From the NCBI RefSeq assembly GCF_032854445.1, contig NC_088300.1, forward strand, positions 47,857,682 through 47,921,681: DNA of 64,000 nucleotides, in the 5' to 3' direction. A model generated the notes under the pieces. It saw only the letters and a program-made list of their open reading frames with translations. It was not told the DNA's origin and did not search any database. Each line of letters begins with the position of its first letter. The stretch's first letter is position 1. This DNA is from Liolophura sinensis. Taxonomy: Eukaryota > Mollusca > Polyplacophora > Chitonida > Chitonidae. This document shows positions 22,290-36,765 of this stretch, in pieces. The position numbers and the translations under genes were made by a program.

Positions 22290-25200
22290 TAAAGAGGCCT
22301 ACACATATATACTGTACCATTCAGTGTACAGCTGATCTGTTTGGACAATAACACTTTTCAAACTCTCTCAGTTTGGAATATAGTCAAACACAGCATTTTT
22401 TCTATACGTATGAACGACATGTCTTTTGTAGTCGGTTTTACTTACGTTAGATTTGTCATCATGGTCGACCTCTTGTAATAGTACTTCAACCTTGATATAT
22501 ATATATATATTTTTTTACTCCCTATATTAGTTAATGTGTGTTTCTTGTACCAACACGACTGCCGGCGATGTACGAGTCCATCCGCTGACCGCACCGTAAA
22601 GCCCGAGGACTGTTAAGACGCACCAGGCCCCATCAAGTCCCACTTGGGATAGGCTAATCCCATGATCTTCGTAAGCACTCGTGTTCACACCATTGGAAAC
22701 CTCTTGTCACCTTGTTAACCTACACGATATGTAAATTACAAGAGGATAGGTTTGTTTTGCTCCCCTGACTCTGCCCTAAACTCGCGGCGTGTTGTGTTGT
22801 TATGACTGAAATCAAGCGGCCGTCCCACTTGGGGGTCGTCGGAAAATATGGGATAAATCAAAGTGTCTAAATTACAGACAGTTAGGCGTGAATTTATGAA
22901 GCGCATTAGACAAGATTTATTGGCTTAGCTGACATTTTTACATTGTGGTTGTTGTTTTTTTTTTATCGTTTTTTTTTTTTAAATTTGACATTATGCTATT
23001 TTGTTTAAAAAGTCGTTGGCAATGATTGGATAAAATGGCGTTTTTGTGTTCCCTCCACCGTGTAATATTTCTGTATACATACACCATATCTGTCTGTATT
23101 TTACAATACATAGACAAAAATTTAGTAGAACTACAAACAATACCGTACAAATAGTCAGAACAGACTTACCATCAACTTATCTACGTGTACACTAATTTTA
23201 GCTGTAACTGTACATCAGGATGCTGTATATTTGATCGATATTTGCATTTTCGCAGCACTTTGGCCATACATTTGTAGTTTTACAACACCTTACCAAAGTT
23301 ACTACGCAAATGACTGGACATTTAAAGTCAGCAGAGAGTTGTTTATCTACGCTACTGTTGTTTATCTACTTTATAAAACATTTTACTGTTAACATACACT
23401 GTTTGTGATTACAGTGTAATTATTTTCAACAGCCAGTCAGAAGTAATTACACTGCTCGGTAAAAGACATAGAGCAAAATGAGATAAACCAACGACAACTA
23501 GGTGATAAGTAATGTCTGATAAGCTGACTGGTTAGTTTTTTGAACATCATTGAGTGTTATTATATTTTAATAACGCTCAAAATAAAGGGTGAACATCACA
23601 GATTAAATAAACTAATGCATTAATTAACTTACCTATTGTACTTAGAGTGATCGTTTCAGTAAGTCACTGACAGCCAGATATGCGGTCGATTACAGAATTT
23701 CTGCGTTGATTCTTCACCAACCCGTGAACACACTAGATACCGGTAGTGTGAAGTTTAGCTTACATTCTTTGACACTATACTATATATCCGGGTGGAAGAA
23801 TGCAAATAAGTATCAATGGTGTATCATTTACAGCTGACAATTTTTTGGTGTATTATTCCCTGTGAATGGAATCTATATTCTGATAGTTCATTCAACAGTT
23901 GTGAGGTATAAATTTCACAAAATGGTGGTTTCGCAGAAGTTTCGAAGAAAATCGTGGAGACGTTGATGTTCCAGGTTGTTTGCGTAGGCCTGCTAATTTG
24001 TATGAACGCATTGTCGTTGAGGACAATGTATAGCTGCAATGTAAGATTTCCTTATCCCACACAGTGTTATACATCCGGTTCTAGTCAATGTCCTTGCATG
24101 TCCAAAAGAAGTCATACCTAAAACAAGAATAATGGACTGTATAGGTGGTGCAGGAAAGACACGTGGAATGGAATTTGAGCTGTGAATTCGACAAAGCCTC
24201 CAGAGCAAAGCTTTTGTAACTTTGTGCACAACAATATACTTTGCAAAACGTCCTCTCTGTTTTCGTTATCATCTTAATAATTCTGTAGAGCATACGGTTG
24301 AAGGTTATTTCCACCCTTTTTGAGACGCGTCACTCAAGTTTTTTGGGTTAACGCACAAGGTGAATAATGGGATACACACCACACCTGCTGTGTAGTGTGC
24401 GTTCAGTGTCTGTCATTCGTTCGTGCAGGAAGGGTCAAACTAACTGTGCATGGGTTATTTAGTTATGGGGTCAACATGCATATCAATAAAAGGCTACAAT
24501 CTCAGCACTCTAAACAGAGTCGTCACTTCCTAGTTTCTTCTGACCAGAACTTCCCTTCTTACATCGGCTCCTAGGAATCGCCATTGCGGATATAACTCTT
24601 TCTACCTATAACAGTGCTTGAGCCACTTAAATATGTGCTAAAGCTGTGGCGACTTCTACCGTCAGAAGTGTGAACAAAAATGCTTTTGAGAGACCAGATC
24701 AAATAGAGAAAAAAAAACAAAGAAGGAAAAAAAACGCTTATGTTGAATTAAACTAGATAACATAAAGTCTACAATACTTTCGACGTCTTATGAACTGGTT
24801 TGTAAGATATCAACAGAACAATTTAAATGTTGTATCCCGTCATATAACTAATTTTGTTGTGAAAACAATATATATATCTACAGATTTTCTTGTTTGGCCA
24901 ACCTACATGTAGCAAACAGTGGATATTTAAACGATGAAAAACAAAACATATAAATGGAGTCATATTTGATAAATGTCAAGGTCGTTCGGGTAAGACATTT
25001 ACAATACTAGAGCCTATATTGTTCTTATTTACCTGTGGAGTTGTTCATTTTGTTGCAGCAATGTGTGTTTTATACTGTGTCAAATAAATAAAAGTAACTT
25101 TTATTTTAGCGTAGTAGAAATAGTACCTTCTTAAAAAATACACAACAGCGCTGCGAACGAACAAGTAATATGCAGTTGAAATATGCAACTTTAAGCTGTT

Positions 25201-28200
25201 GTCATCGCAGCAGCGTTTGATTTCTGTAGATGATCTGTACACATGTAATTAAACGATTCATTCTCAAGCATGATACGGAGGGGGAGAGGGGGAGGTATTT
25301 ATACATGAATGAAACTACCTTTGTATAAAACGCGACAGCTGGATATATATGTAATGTGCTTCAAAAGTTATTGCCATAATTAATAAACGAACAATATAGT
25401 CAAATATTAGTTTTGGTTATAAAGAGTTGCGATGAGAAATTACAGTTATATCATTGGCTTCGGGTTGAATGAGAGCTGGTCAGATTCATTTTGATTGTTT
25501 TATTAATTTTATATGCTGTAAAAAAATATACATATCTCGAGAAAGACTAATGAAGCTTACGCAAGCTCGAAAAAAGGAGTTTTATGCAAATGTTGGACTG
25601 AACTATTAAACCTAAAAAAAACTCCCAAAATTCATCAACAACGACTTTTAAAGGCACAAAGTTTCATGTAAAGAGGGAAATTTAAAGATGTAAATTACAA
25701 TTTGTGACAAAACGTTCACAGTTACCAAAATTTTTTTGGAATAGAATTTATGTTGGTTGATGTTAGAAAATCAAAAAAGTAACTATATAATAAGAACAGA
25801 AATTTTTTTTAGCGCATTGATCTGTAATATGGGTCTACTTCCCTGTGATGGCAAAACACATGTTTATGAATCATGTAAATATCAATTTTACCCATTCATA
25901 GCTTCATGTCGCAATCACTGTAGTCGTGCCAGTGAAGGAAGGAAAAACGCTGTAAATACTGAACGTTCGCTGTAAACACGAAGGGCACTGTAGTGGGTGA
26001 TATTCTTATATATTTGATCAAATAATGTAAATATGAATATGCTTTGGAAAATATGCTTTGATCATATAGGCCTATAGGTAAATATACCTATACGTTTTCA
26101 GACATTCGAACATTTTAGCACTTTTAACATCCTGGTGACATTGAAGGCGTTTCACTTCCGTGCAGTAAACGTTGAGTTGGTTTACATCCACTGCCCACTG
26201 TAGCAATACGACATTTTTAGAATGGTATGTCGTGGATTTCGCAACAGTCTTCGGAAAGGAAGTGTAATGTGCCAAAATAACACAGGCGCGTGCATTACTA
26301 TCTATAATAATATACTGTAGCTTGACCGGATTTCTCCGTTCATTTCAATACGAACTTGGAAAATACTGAAGTGACAGTTATATGAACATGACCTGTGCTC
26401 TGACTGATCAGTGAATACTACTATATAGGCATGAAATGAACAGTTTTAACTGCCAACAACTTGGACCAACAAGATGCTAACATATAGCCAAAGATTTATA
26501 GATTCCTTTTGCTTAAAGTTAGAAAAAAAATAATATTAATGCAGCATTCGATCTTACTTCTCAAACAGTGTAAGTTTATGACAATAACAGAATGATTTAT
26601 AAGCTATATATCGGGCCTATATGATGACTTTAACAAAAGGTAATTTCAAAGGTCTTAAAAGCAAATATTGCATGTCACTTATAACAACAATATAGTTCTA
26701 AAATGACAAAATGGTAAATATTATGAACCCTGTGCGCATGCTCCGTTATTCGTAATTCATTACCAAACACTGAATTAGAGGACAGATAACATGGTATATA
26801 TATACATACACATATATTACAGGACTTGCAAGGAAAAGTAAATTTTTGCAGAATCAGCCACATTAAGTCAAATTATTACACTTTAAGCGTGCTTTTTTTA
26901 TCACAATATTACTAATTTGTAAGACATTTCTTCATGATCGTCTCCTGTATTTTGTAGCCCAATTTGTCGATTGTAACGTGCGTGTGCTCGATTGGATAAA
27001 AGCTGCCACCACAACATTGCTAACTGCCTCCTGTACGTGCGTTTGTCGACCACGTCCGACAAAGACTGCACGATGAATCGCAACGCGCTTTCCCCGGGTC
27101 TCAAGGGGGATGTTTGATGCGGGACTATAAACTTGGAGAAATGTCCTACATATTTACAACGACAAACCTTTTGAATTTAACTTGTATTTTTCCTCTCTGG
27201 TGCGAGAGAAAGAATGTACAGAACATGCACAAGGCTAGCATATCACATCTCACACGTACAACAGATATGACATGTAGCCACGGGCGAGAGACAGTTGGAG
27301 CAACAGAGGCAGTGAAAAAACAATGCAGCAAAAAAAAAAAAAAATTGAAAAAAAAAGAGTCAAAATGAAGCAACTTGTAATCAGCCTGAACTACTGGCAG
27401 CGCGTTAGTGTTATTTTTTTTCTTCTACTTTTTACACGTTTATTGAAAGATGCTGCACGAATATTACCAGTCAACATGCTAATCCTAAAACACGCGGCAG
27501 CTCTTTATTTCATCGCTAGTAACGAAAATTTTGGAATATACATGAAGAGGGGATTTTACGGCGCTTATTCGTCGTTATTTGCAAGGCAAATATACTGTGT
27601 TGTTTCAAACAAACATTTTCAGATTTTACGATATACAATGTGTTTGAGATTCGTTATAGGTGCAGTGAAGTCACATATTTTGCAGATCGGAGAATGTATG
27701 ACTATAAGTATGTGTCTTACCGCCACTCATCGTGCACAGCAGGGCAACTCCCATGGACGCTGGAGATATGATCTTAGGCTTTTCACCGTGTTACAGCATT
27801 CGTATCATCTCAATGGTATAATAAAATTAAAAGGCACTGATTTCTATGTAAAGAAACTGTTAAAGCTAAACGATTGCCCGGATCAAGCAAACGTCACGTT
27901 CACACGAGATCACACGAACGTGACTTTGACGAGACTTAATCGCCTGACCAACCCTCCCTCGTCTACACTGCACCGCGATGCTGGATGACCTGCGTGCCTT
28001 GAGCTTGGCTCGTCCGATTTGTCCAGTGTTTAAGACAAGACTCGCATGTAAATGGCGGTCGGGTCGAATACAACTGATAATTCGTCAAGTTCACTATCAG
28101 CACATTTTGCACCAGCCGCCCTCTATTGGAATCCGTCACAACAGAAACTCTGCGGATTGCATGATGAAGTGTAGATGTATGTAGTTTCAACTGATGATTG

Positions 28201-30905
28201 CGTGCCCACTTTCCAGAGACGACGTCACCATTATGGTCGGCGTCGGATCGCGGAAGTTTCTGTCAAATGACATTTATGCATAAGTCATCACCACGAGCTG
28301 TGCAAGGCTTGGTAGTAATGTCTAGTCATTTTGTGACTAATAGTTCACTTAAATTACAAATCTTCATGTATTAGGTTTCCTTCCAGACAACTACCGTATT
28401 TCTGTTGCTACAACAACAACATCATCATGTTCCTCTTGAACTCCAAATGTGATCAGTCAGTATCAGAAAAAGTAATAATGACTAAGTGTACACTATTATG
28501 CGCATGCCTATTGATAAAGCGTTACTAAAACACGACAATTTTCCCCAAATGAAAACAAAATGCACAGCAAAATGTAGCAAAATAAATAGGACATAAAAAC
28601 AGCACAGCCATATACTAACCTTATACCCTCGATAAGTCATTTATCCTCCACTTTTACATGAATCAACACTTCGGTGGTGTTATCCCAACCGTCAGTTAAG
28701 TTAGAAAAAAGGTCATTATGATATTACCATCAGCTGGGGAAAATGTACGTACCTCAAGTGATCTCAAACTTAAAGCGATATGGTGTAAAGATGTTATACA
28801 TACAACAAAGACACGACTAAACGTTCTACTTCCAGGGTATTATGGGCGACTAATGATCAATCACATAAAGAAAAGCGCGCCTTTTCCTGTTAACCCCGGA
28901 CAAAAATCCATAGGGTTATAGGAAGCGCGTGCTGTCCACCGAAACCGGGCGTTTTATAAGCTCAAAGCAGATTTGTGTTCTGGCATTATTAAAGCTGATG
29001 TATTATATGTCTTTTTCTAAAACACTTTTGTTACAGTTAAATACTGTGAAACGGTTAATCCCAAATATAAGAATTTGTTTGACATTATCTCTTTTAATTG
29101 TAATTTTTGCTTTTAATTAAACAAGGTCACGCAAAGCTTAACCTCTTAGATTTTGCCTTTATCCCTTTTGTTGCCCTGTATGTCATCCTTTGTGTATTAT
29201 TCCCCGAAATCGAGACAAACGAATGTTGACTGCAGGTTTTTGAACATCTACACTCTGAAAGATAGAAACAGGCAAGATTTGTTTCTTTTGTTTTCTGGGG
29301 TTAAAACCATCACTGTAACAAGTGTTTGGAAGCAACCATTCTCTTTAGAGGTGTCAGGCTATAGCATGTAAATTGTATTATATATAAGATTTACAAATTT
29401 ATTGTGGTAACGTGAACACATGGGATTATATGACTGCAACTAGTCCATCTGATGAGCAAAAAGTTTCTGATATGTGGGAACGATTTCTTTGCCAAATTTC
29501 TGACAAGCATACGCTAACCAAAACATGCAACCGAACCATGAAGCGGAAGCTGGATTCGAGCGCACAACCTTACTGGCGACCCTAAGCCATAATTTTGAAA
29601 CACGTTGTAATGCAAAACAATATACCTTGAAAAAACAACTTCCGATGAACTGGCTATTTTTAGATCTCGAAAACAAGACATAGGATCTTAAATGCAATCG
29701 TTATGAAATAGAAAATGTGGTGCTTTTTAATAAAATTGCTAGGAAAGCTTTCTGTCCGACGACTATGGTTGTTTGCCTGACAATTGTACAAAACATGGAG
29801 ATCAGTTAACATTAATTTCGTATGTCTGGCACATGAGATGGACTAAGCGGCTCATAAGTCAACCGCCAATGGGAAATACTCTGAATTCAGACCATATATT
29901 AAAGCACTGGCAAATTTAGATCGGGATATAATAATTTTGCCGGTATTCTAAAAGTATCTGTCTGCGCTTTTCTGTCCAAGGCCTGGTATTACTTACTGTG
30001 ACAGAGCTGGCTGAATTCCTGTCTTTCCTCACTACCGCCTAGAGGGCTTCCTCATGACAAACCTTGAAGACAACATCCTGACTCTAATTTAACCCGTATC
30101 AACAAGTTTATACATCTAGGGAGGAAACGCCTTTTCTCATGTATAAGTTGTTGTTCATTGATACCGGGGGTTATTCATGTCACTATTTGTAAAGAAGTTG
30201 CGTAGCGTGTAGTGACAGAAGCTAACATTGGGCAATCCGCGGAAAACTGATCTCTAGTGTACTGTTATTTATAGCTTGCGAAAAACGACTACAGGAAGGG
30301 GGGTAACTCTAACCGAAATGTATCTTTTTCTTGCCCGTGTCCTGACAGTTTCACCGTCAAATGATATGTGCCCGTAACATTTTAGAATTCTTTAGTGACC
30401 AAATTATAATCAATCTATCTGGCAAAGATAGTCCAAAAATTTTATGATTAAACGAGAACAGTGAGAAATAATGATAAATTTTAAGTGTGGTCAATAGAAC
30501 AAAATTCTGAGCAAGAGTTTCTGTCAAGAATAGATTCGTTACATTTCTGCAACACTGATTAATAGGTAGATGTAATAACTAAGACAAAACGTATGTCACA
30601 ACTAAGTACAACTGTTCTAAACATTGAGTATATATATATGACAGTTGATCTAAAATAATTATAGAAAGCAAATGAAACGAATTTGAAGTCATATATAATA
30701 GACCGAGAAAACGATTTGCACTCCTTCAGCAAATGTGCATCATTTTTCATTTTAGCACAGTAAAACTGGAAATTGACTTTGGAGCTCCGATTTAGGTACA
30801 GCAGATTGGGGAAAACATTCAACACTGTGAACTGGAGATGAGTAATGTTAGAGTGTTCGTTAGAGTGTATATAGTCTTTTGGTTACTCATTCAGCGAGCT
30901 CTTCT
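22290..30905. other. Long intron stretch with no supported gene
   Basis: No SINE of the common type is seen. There is a small inverted repeat (CAGTGTAATTA / TAATTACACTG) at 23412-23454 and a G+C-richer patch around 27000-28300 with a 221-codon open frame on the plus strand at 27323-27988 that resembles no family I know. If the ETS gene is one transcript, all of this is intron. Confidence 0.4.
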
Positions 30906-30929
30906 CTAGAAATTGCACGTCTATATATA

Positions 30930-31190
30930 TTTTATTTATTTATTTATTTATTTGATTGGTGTTTTACGCCGTACACAAGAATATTTCACTTATACGACGG
31001 CGGTCAGCATTATGGTGAATGGAAACCGGGCAGAGCCCGGGGGAAACCCACGGCCATCCGCATGTTGCTGTCAGACCTTCCCACGTACGGCCGGAGAGGA
31101 AGCCAGCATGAGTTGGACTTGAACTCACAGCGACCGCATTGCTGAGAGACTCCGGGGTCATTACGCTGCGCTAGCGCGCTAACCAACTGA
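30930..31190 (-). repeat. tRNA-derived SINE, full-length copy with 15-bp target-site duplication
   Basis: This is one of the best-preserved copies. From the minus-strand head it has GCTCAGTTGGTTAGCGCGC, the B-box-like GAGTTCAAGTCC, GCTGGCTTCCTCTCCGGCC, the hairpin-forming CCCCCGGGCTCTGCCCGG, AGTGAAATATTCTTGTGTAC, GGCGTAAAACACCAATC and an (AAAT)n tail. GCACGTCTATATATA occurs directly at both ends (30915-30929 and 31191-31205). The first bases of the head (GGGGCCTCCGTG) are absent, so it is slightly 5'-truncated. Perfect duplications and low divergence suggest a fairly recent insertion. Confidence 0.95.
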
Positions 31191-31744
31191 GCACGTCTAT
31201 ATATAAGATTCGTTATAATTTTCACTACGTGACCGAAAGCATTTACACTAAACCGATGGCATTGTGAGCAGGAATATACCTTTCCATAAAACGGGCTAAA
31301 TTAAACCCACATTAAATAATCCCTTAGTTATAAAGTTTTAATTGTATAGAGGATACAGGTAAAGACTGCAGTGTTTTCTAATAGTTCTTTGTTTAAATCC
31401 GAAAATATGCATGTGCTCGGTGAGTCTACGTGTCACATGCCTCATAGTGACTCATGAGTCAATATACCTTTAGAAGAAAACAACAGTGGAAGCAAAAATA
31501 GAATGATGTGGCCGTTTCCTCATAGTTTACAGCTATATGTTAACGCTGTATTTCGTGGTCGATGCCGCCCACTATATTCCTGACCTGAAATTAATGTTTT
31601 GCTATACTATTCTTTTTTCATGCATCTTCAGGACACAAAGGAAACCGGATACCCGATTCCACAGTCTGACTCATATCTGTCTGTTCAAGCATGTAAGACG
31701 ATCTGTTTCCGTGGGTCTTCTTGTAACACTAGTTAACATAAAAG

Positions 31745-31905
31745 GATTTGCTTCCTCGCCGATCAAACGTGGGAGGATCTGACAGCAACCTACAGATGGT
31801 CGTGGGTTTTCCCTGGGCTCTGTCCTGTTTCCTGTCACCATAATGCTGACCGTCGTAGTATAAGTTAAATACTGGTATTCTTGAGTCAAATAAAAAAAAT
31901 AAACC
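31745..31905 (+). repeat. SINE, tail half
   Basis: ACGTGGGAGGATCTGACAGC, AGATGGTCGTGGGTTTTCCC, CACCATAATGCTGACCGTCG and a TATTCTTGAGTCAAATAAA tail are present. The head is missing. Confidence 0.85.
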
Positions 31906-32039
31906 TTCAAACCTACGGGGTTATGTTTTCGAATCAAGTCCTGGCGGCCCCATATGAACAAATTCTTGGTAACGAAAGTTAGCACCAGTAAAACAATCAA
32001 GACGAAGTTCACTAAAAAAGATATCTTGACTGATAAATG

Positions 32040-32260
32040 CTGACCTCGGCAACATCCAGAGCAAATTCACTAATATCAACAGAAATGTCTCAAATATCGA
32101 GGGTAACTTCATCAATATCAACACCAATTTTATCAGTATCAAGACTAAATTCATTAATATCAAGAACTTTCGTCAGTATCAGTCAAAAAAAAACATCTTC
32201 AACATCAAGCATTTCCCCGATATCAAGAAAAAAATTAGTTGTTTTGAGGTAAATTTTATC
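32040..32260. repeat. Degenerate short tandem repeat, ATATCAA-based
   Basis: ATATCAACA, GTATCAAGA and similar words recur about every 15-33 bp (AAATTCAYTAATATCAA). This degenerate array runs straight into the 39-bp minisatellite. Confidence 0.5.
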
Positions 32261-32371
32261 GGTGTCACAACTCACTGAGCTATACATAAAACAATTTCAA
32301 GACAGAGTAATTCAGCTATGGTTAGAATCACCACCTATATCCAGAAGGATCCACTCATTGTTAACGTATTC

Positions 32372-32640
32372 AGTCATGGCCAGAACAATTTACCTAGCCA
32401 GTACAATGAGAGATGACCAGAACAATTTACCTATAACCAGTAAAATGAGCCATGACCAGAACAATTTACCTATAACCAGTACAATGAGCCATGACCAGAA
32501 CAATTTACCTATAACCAGTACAGTGAGCCATGACCAGAACAATTTACCTATAACCAGTACAATGAGCCATGACCAGAACAATTTACCTATAACCAGTACA
32601 ATGAGCAATGCCCAGAACAATTCACAGGATGTTAGAACAT
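32372..32640. repeat. Minisatellite, 39-bp unit, about seven copies
   Basis: The unit ATGACCAGAACAATTTACCT + ATAACCAGTACAATGAGCC repeats with few changes; outer copies are more diverged. 39 is a multiple of three, so the array is open in several frames on both strands. I do not read it as a gene. Confidence 0.95.
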
Positions 32641-32699
32641 TCAGCCAATGGCAGAACAATTCACGTGTAATCACAAAATTTAGCCTTGGTCAGAGTTAA

Positions 32700-35600
32700 T
32701 CCCTTCATAACATTCAACCATGACTACATATTTATGCTTGTAATAAATTCAGACATGATCAATGCAGCTTCTGCAACACCAATCCGTCATACACGTCATG
32801 GGGATTAATACAACCATGTCGTCAGACTAAGGATATGGTTAAGCAAATTGGAATCTAACTCAAGGATCATACTCAGTTCGGAATATTTCGGGCTATAAAG
32901 AAGAACGTGAAACATTCCATGCAGAATTACTCCACCCGCGATTGTTCCAAAAAAAGGACGGCTGCAAAACATGGCGCACTGTGGAGTTTCGGGGACTTTG
33001 TACGGCACTGAATAATTCAAGCAATACGACACAAGGGAAATGCTCCACGGACATAAGCTACCTAACAAATTCAGACCTGATGAAGTACTAGAGAAAACAA
33101 CCATGTGTGATCAGTCCTCCCCGAAACACACGTGTTACTGTTAGACCACACTTCGGTATTCGGGGAGAAAGTAGGACGAATTTTTTTTCGTCGATGGAGA
33201 AAGGACCTAAATTAACAATATTTGTAAAACTGTTATATTGCAGTTTAGTGTTAACTGTAAACAATAATGACAATCTTACACCCCGATTTACAGGTTTTAA
33301 TAGTTTATTCAGGTTTTAATATCAGTCCAGCTTTATATAAACAGTGTGTCACAAATTCAAGCTCCGAAGTTTTAAACAATGAAGTGAAATCCAATTATAT
33401 AATGCTGGATATTAACTTTATAATTCGAAATATTATAATTATTATGAAAGAACCTCTCCCAAATACTATTTAACAGGCATACAGCATGTAAGTTGGTATG
33501 AAATTTTGTGACTTATGGAACATTTACAGAAATAGACTACATTTTCAATACTCGCCAAAGACAATATCTCGAAACATGTCCTGTTGTAGAGGGGAAGTAA
33601 CTCTTGTAATGGTTCATTACTTCTCTCGGGTTTAACAACACGCCTGAGGGGATATTTAAACGGGCCCTTACCACTAACCTAAATTACACGCATGCACTGC
33701 TTAAAATCGGTATACGAAAGGTGCGAAACAACAGGATATGACACTTATATGAAATATTTAGCTGCGGATCACGATAAACAAATCGCAAGGAACAAAACAA
33801 CAACGTTAAATGTGAGATGCATATAAAAGTAGAGGGACCACAAGTCGCCGATTAGCTATGTATATACACGTGTAAGTTCACAGTCTGCATGATCGATGCT
33901 ACAACATCTATAGTTATCTATAGATACACAGAACACTGTAGGTCTATCATGAACACAAATTCTATTCGTAAAAGACACAGGCACAGTAACATACACGCTC
34001 TCTCTGTATTTACTGCCTCAAGATCATAAGAAAAGTATTCTAAATCAATAAAGATATACCCCTAATCAAGTTTGCGAAAAAATGTGCACTGCATTCAGAC
34101 ATTCCAAATTTTGTTCATGTTTAAAATTACAGAAGCATGCAGCAAAACACTGCGAAGTACTAAATGGTATTAACAAAGAGTAATAATCATGCAAAAGAGA
34201 TGCACATAAAAACTGCGATCTAGATGCTGGTACTTACGTATGATGGACGATCATTCCATAGACTGGAGCGGCAGGAAGTGGGATCATAAACATAAGAAAC
34301 ATCCATGAGTGGAAAAAATAATAGAACGTGTAAACAAAGTAATCTTCAGCAAAAAAAATGACCAAATATTAACGCGCAGTTCCACTACGGCAATGTTGCC
34401 ATTTTCCTTCAGTTTAGGCTTTATTCGGGTTTACTACATGCATAGGTAGTTCATTGAATTTGGTTGTAGCACGTGGAATCCCGTTTCTTTGCCCCATTCA
34501 AAATTCCCCTATTTGACAGGCACCTAGGCATTTTTCTTCCTGGTTGTCTTCCCATTGGTTAAAACGTCAGTGGTCAGCGACCAATCGCAGAGCTGTGATA
34601 TCATTACGTACCTGAGTACACCTCTCAGAAAAAATAAACTGGATAACTACTTTGAACGACCCTAACAATATGGCAGATAAGTCCATGATATACATAATGC
34701 TGTATGATATAACACAACCAAACTGTTCCTGTGGTATATTCTTGTCTGGTATGAGGACCCAAGTGTTGCGTAGTACAGATGTCTTCATACTTTAAATCTG
34801 AAGTGATATGTCTGCCAAGTTCGGAAAGTTATCGAGCCTACCTCACGAGAGCTGATAGGCTAATAACATATTATCTTGAGGGGTTTTTTTTCTCCCGATT
34901 TTTAAGTGCTTCTGTGGATAAACTAATTTTTAAATTCAGAGGAACCTATGAAGCTTGAGTGTGTTTTGGTAACTTTTGCACATTTAATTCACGTGTTCAG
35001 TTTGCAAAACAGCAGGTTAATGTACAAATGCCCCCTTCCATTTATTGCCTCCAGTAAATACCATAAAATACCAAGAAACTGTGTCAAGTCACACGGACTA
35101 CTATGCAGTACATCCGTGTATTTCCAAACGTATCCCTACTATAGTTCTGTGTAGAATATATATATATATAGTTGTCTTTATCAAGTGCACGCTCGAGCGA
35201 GTATAACGTGTCTGTTTCACTGACACCACACTCCGCACTGGATCACAGCGGATAAAAGTGTGTCAGCGCTATGTCCTGTTTTGCCGTCTGGGTCAAAACG
35301 TTTTTCACCGGGTGAAAAAAAAATAAAGCCTAGTACAATAGAAAAAAGAACATGTAGAATTATTAATGCATTTTTGTCACCTGAAGAAAGTAGAAAAGGA
35401 CCTAGACATGCAATTTCTCATTTCCATAAGACTGTATCAGAAGTTTATTGTACTGAGTTTCGAATTTCACCTCTGGTCGATGTACATCCGAAACCTGCCA
35501 GCATTTCAGCCATCTGTGCTAGGCATGACCTTACATATACATTACCCTCTCCCTACGTAAAACTCAAGAAGACGCTATAGTAAGTCACATCGGTCACAGA

Positions 35601-36690
35601 TAATTTTGACCAATGGTAAGCTGCTAAAATTGCGTCCTCTATGTTTCCATAGCGATCTCACGCCCAAGTCTCGCCCACTCTCACGAGAACACGAAAAGGC
35701 TAAGGTGCTCTTAACCTAGTCGCATCTCTGCATGTTACTAGACAGACGCCCCTCATCAGTGTCAGATGTGTAGAACGAGCCCATATCGGTCATTTTACCC
35801 TCTTTTTTTTGTCGTAAAACTGACATCGCCCTACTGGACAAACAGGAGCATGTGTGCAGTGGCGCATGCGTCACCAACTAATTTTTGAGAGTCGCTAAGG
35901 TGGTCAGAACTATTTCATGACTCTGGTCCAAGATTAAACAGAGCAAGTCCTGAAATAGATTTTTCGACACAAGTGTGTAGTGGATCCAGTGAAATGCTCT
36001 TAAACTGTTACATTTGCTTGGTTATGTCACAGGCGTAAAACGTGAGTGACCTGCATAAACTGTTGCTCAGTAAACTCACTCTGGCAATACATCACTTGGA
36101 GGCCGTAATCACCACCCTTCAAACAGTATTGTAGCGGTAGAGCGTTGTGAGCTAAAAGCCTGAGATTCAACCCAGAGTCGTGTCATGTCCAATAAAATTA
36201 GCAGTCTTTATAGCATAGTTCATGAAGTATAGATCAAGCGTATTCCTCTCATGCGTGGTTTACAGGATGTCGCATTTTTCAACTCGCCTGACGTCAATGT
36301 TTTTCTTTTCTCTCAATAGATTCCGTCAGCTTATTTAAATATAGTGATGGCGTACAGTTATGCCAACTGGATATTGTTTGACAAATTTGTGTATTTGAAT
36401 TTCAAATAAACGGATTCATGCCATACTGAAGAATGTTTTACTTGTACAAGGACGCCCAGGTCTTTGGATAGAAGACAGTAGTGTACCTACAATAACCTTA
36501 TTGTCCGTCACCAGAGGTGTGTTAGGCTAGTTACCTTACTGGTGAGAAACGGATCGACTGTGGTGAGATGAACGCCATTCGAATCAGCCACCAAAATGTC
36601 TAGGAAGTATATTAAGCATAGTCTTTCGAATAGCCATAGGTAAAAGTATGTATTATATAAAAATGTTATAGCATATTTATAATGTTGGCA
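32700..36690. other. Stretch with no supported gene; SINE-head relic near its end
   Basis: At about 36128-36190, GCGGTAGAGCGTTGTGAGC and GAGATTCAACCCAGAGTC resemble a tRNA A and B box and are probably an old SINE head. Nothing else is supportable. Confidence 0.4.
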
Positions 36691-36691
36691 G

Positions 36692-36762
<71 letters not shown>
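36692..36762. repeat. TA microsatellite
   Basis: Uninterrupted TA run of about 70 bases. Confidence 0.97.

Positions 36763-36765
<3 letters not shown>

Noticed and set aside
27323..27988. 221-codon open frame on the plus strand
   Set aside because: No domain or family is recognised, it starts in an A-rich run, and no splice or promoter context supports it. An open frame of this size can arise by chance in 64 kb.
32262..32699. 145-codon plus-strand frame with 13-residue repeats
   Set aside because: It is the 39-bp minisatellite; a unit divisible by three keeps every frame open or closed together. No gene signals around it.
34567..34788. Donor-like CTCAG|GTACGT on the minus strand near 34608
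   Set aside because: No acceptor, promoter or open frame of matching phase can be paired with it.
35260..35580. 106-codon plus-strand frame
   Set aside because: No family, splice context or codon pattern supports it.
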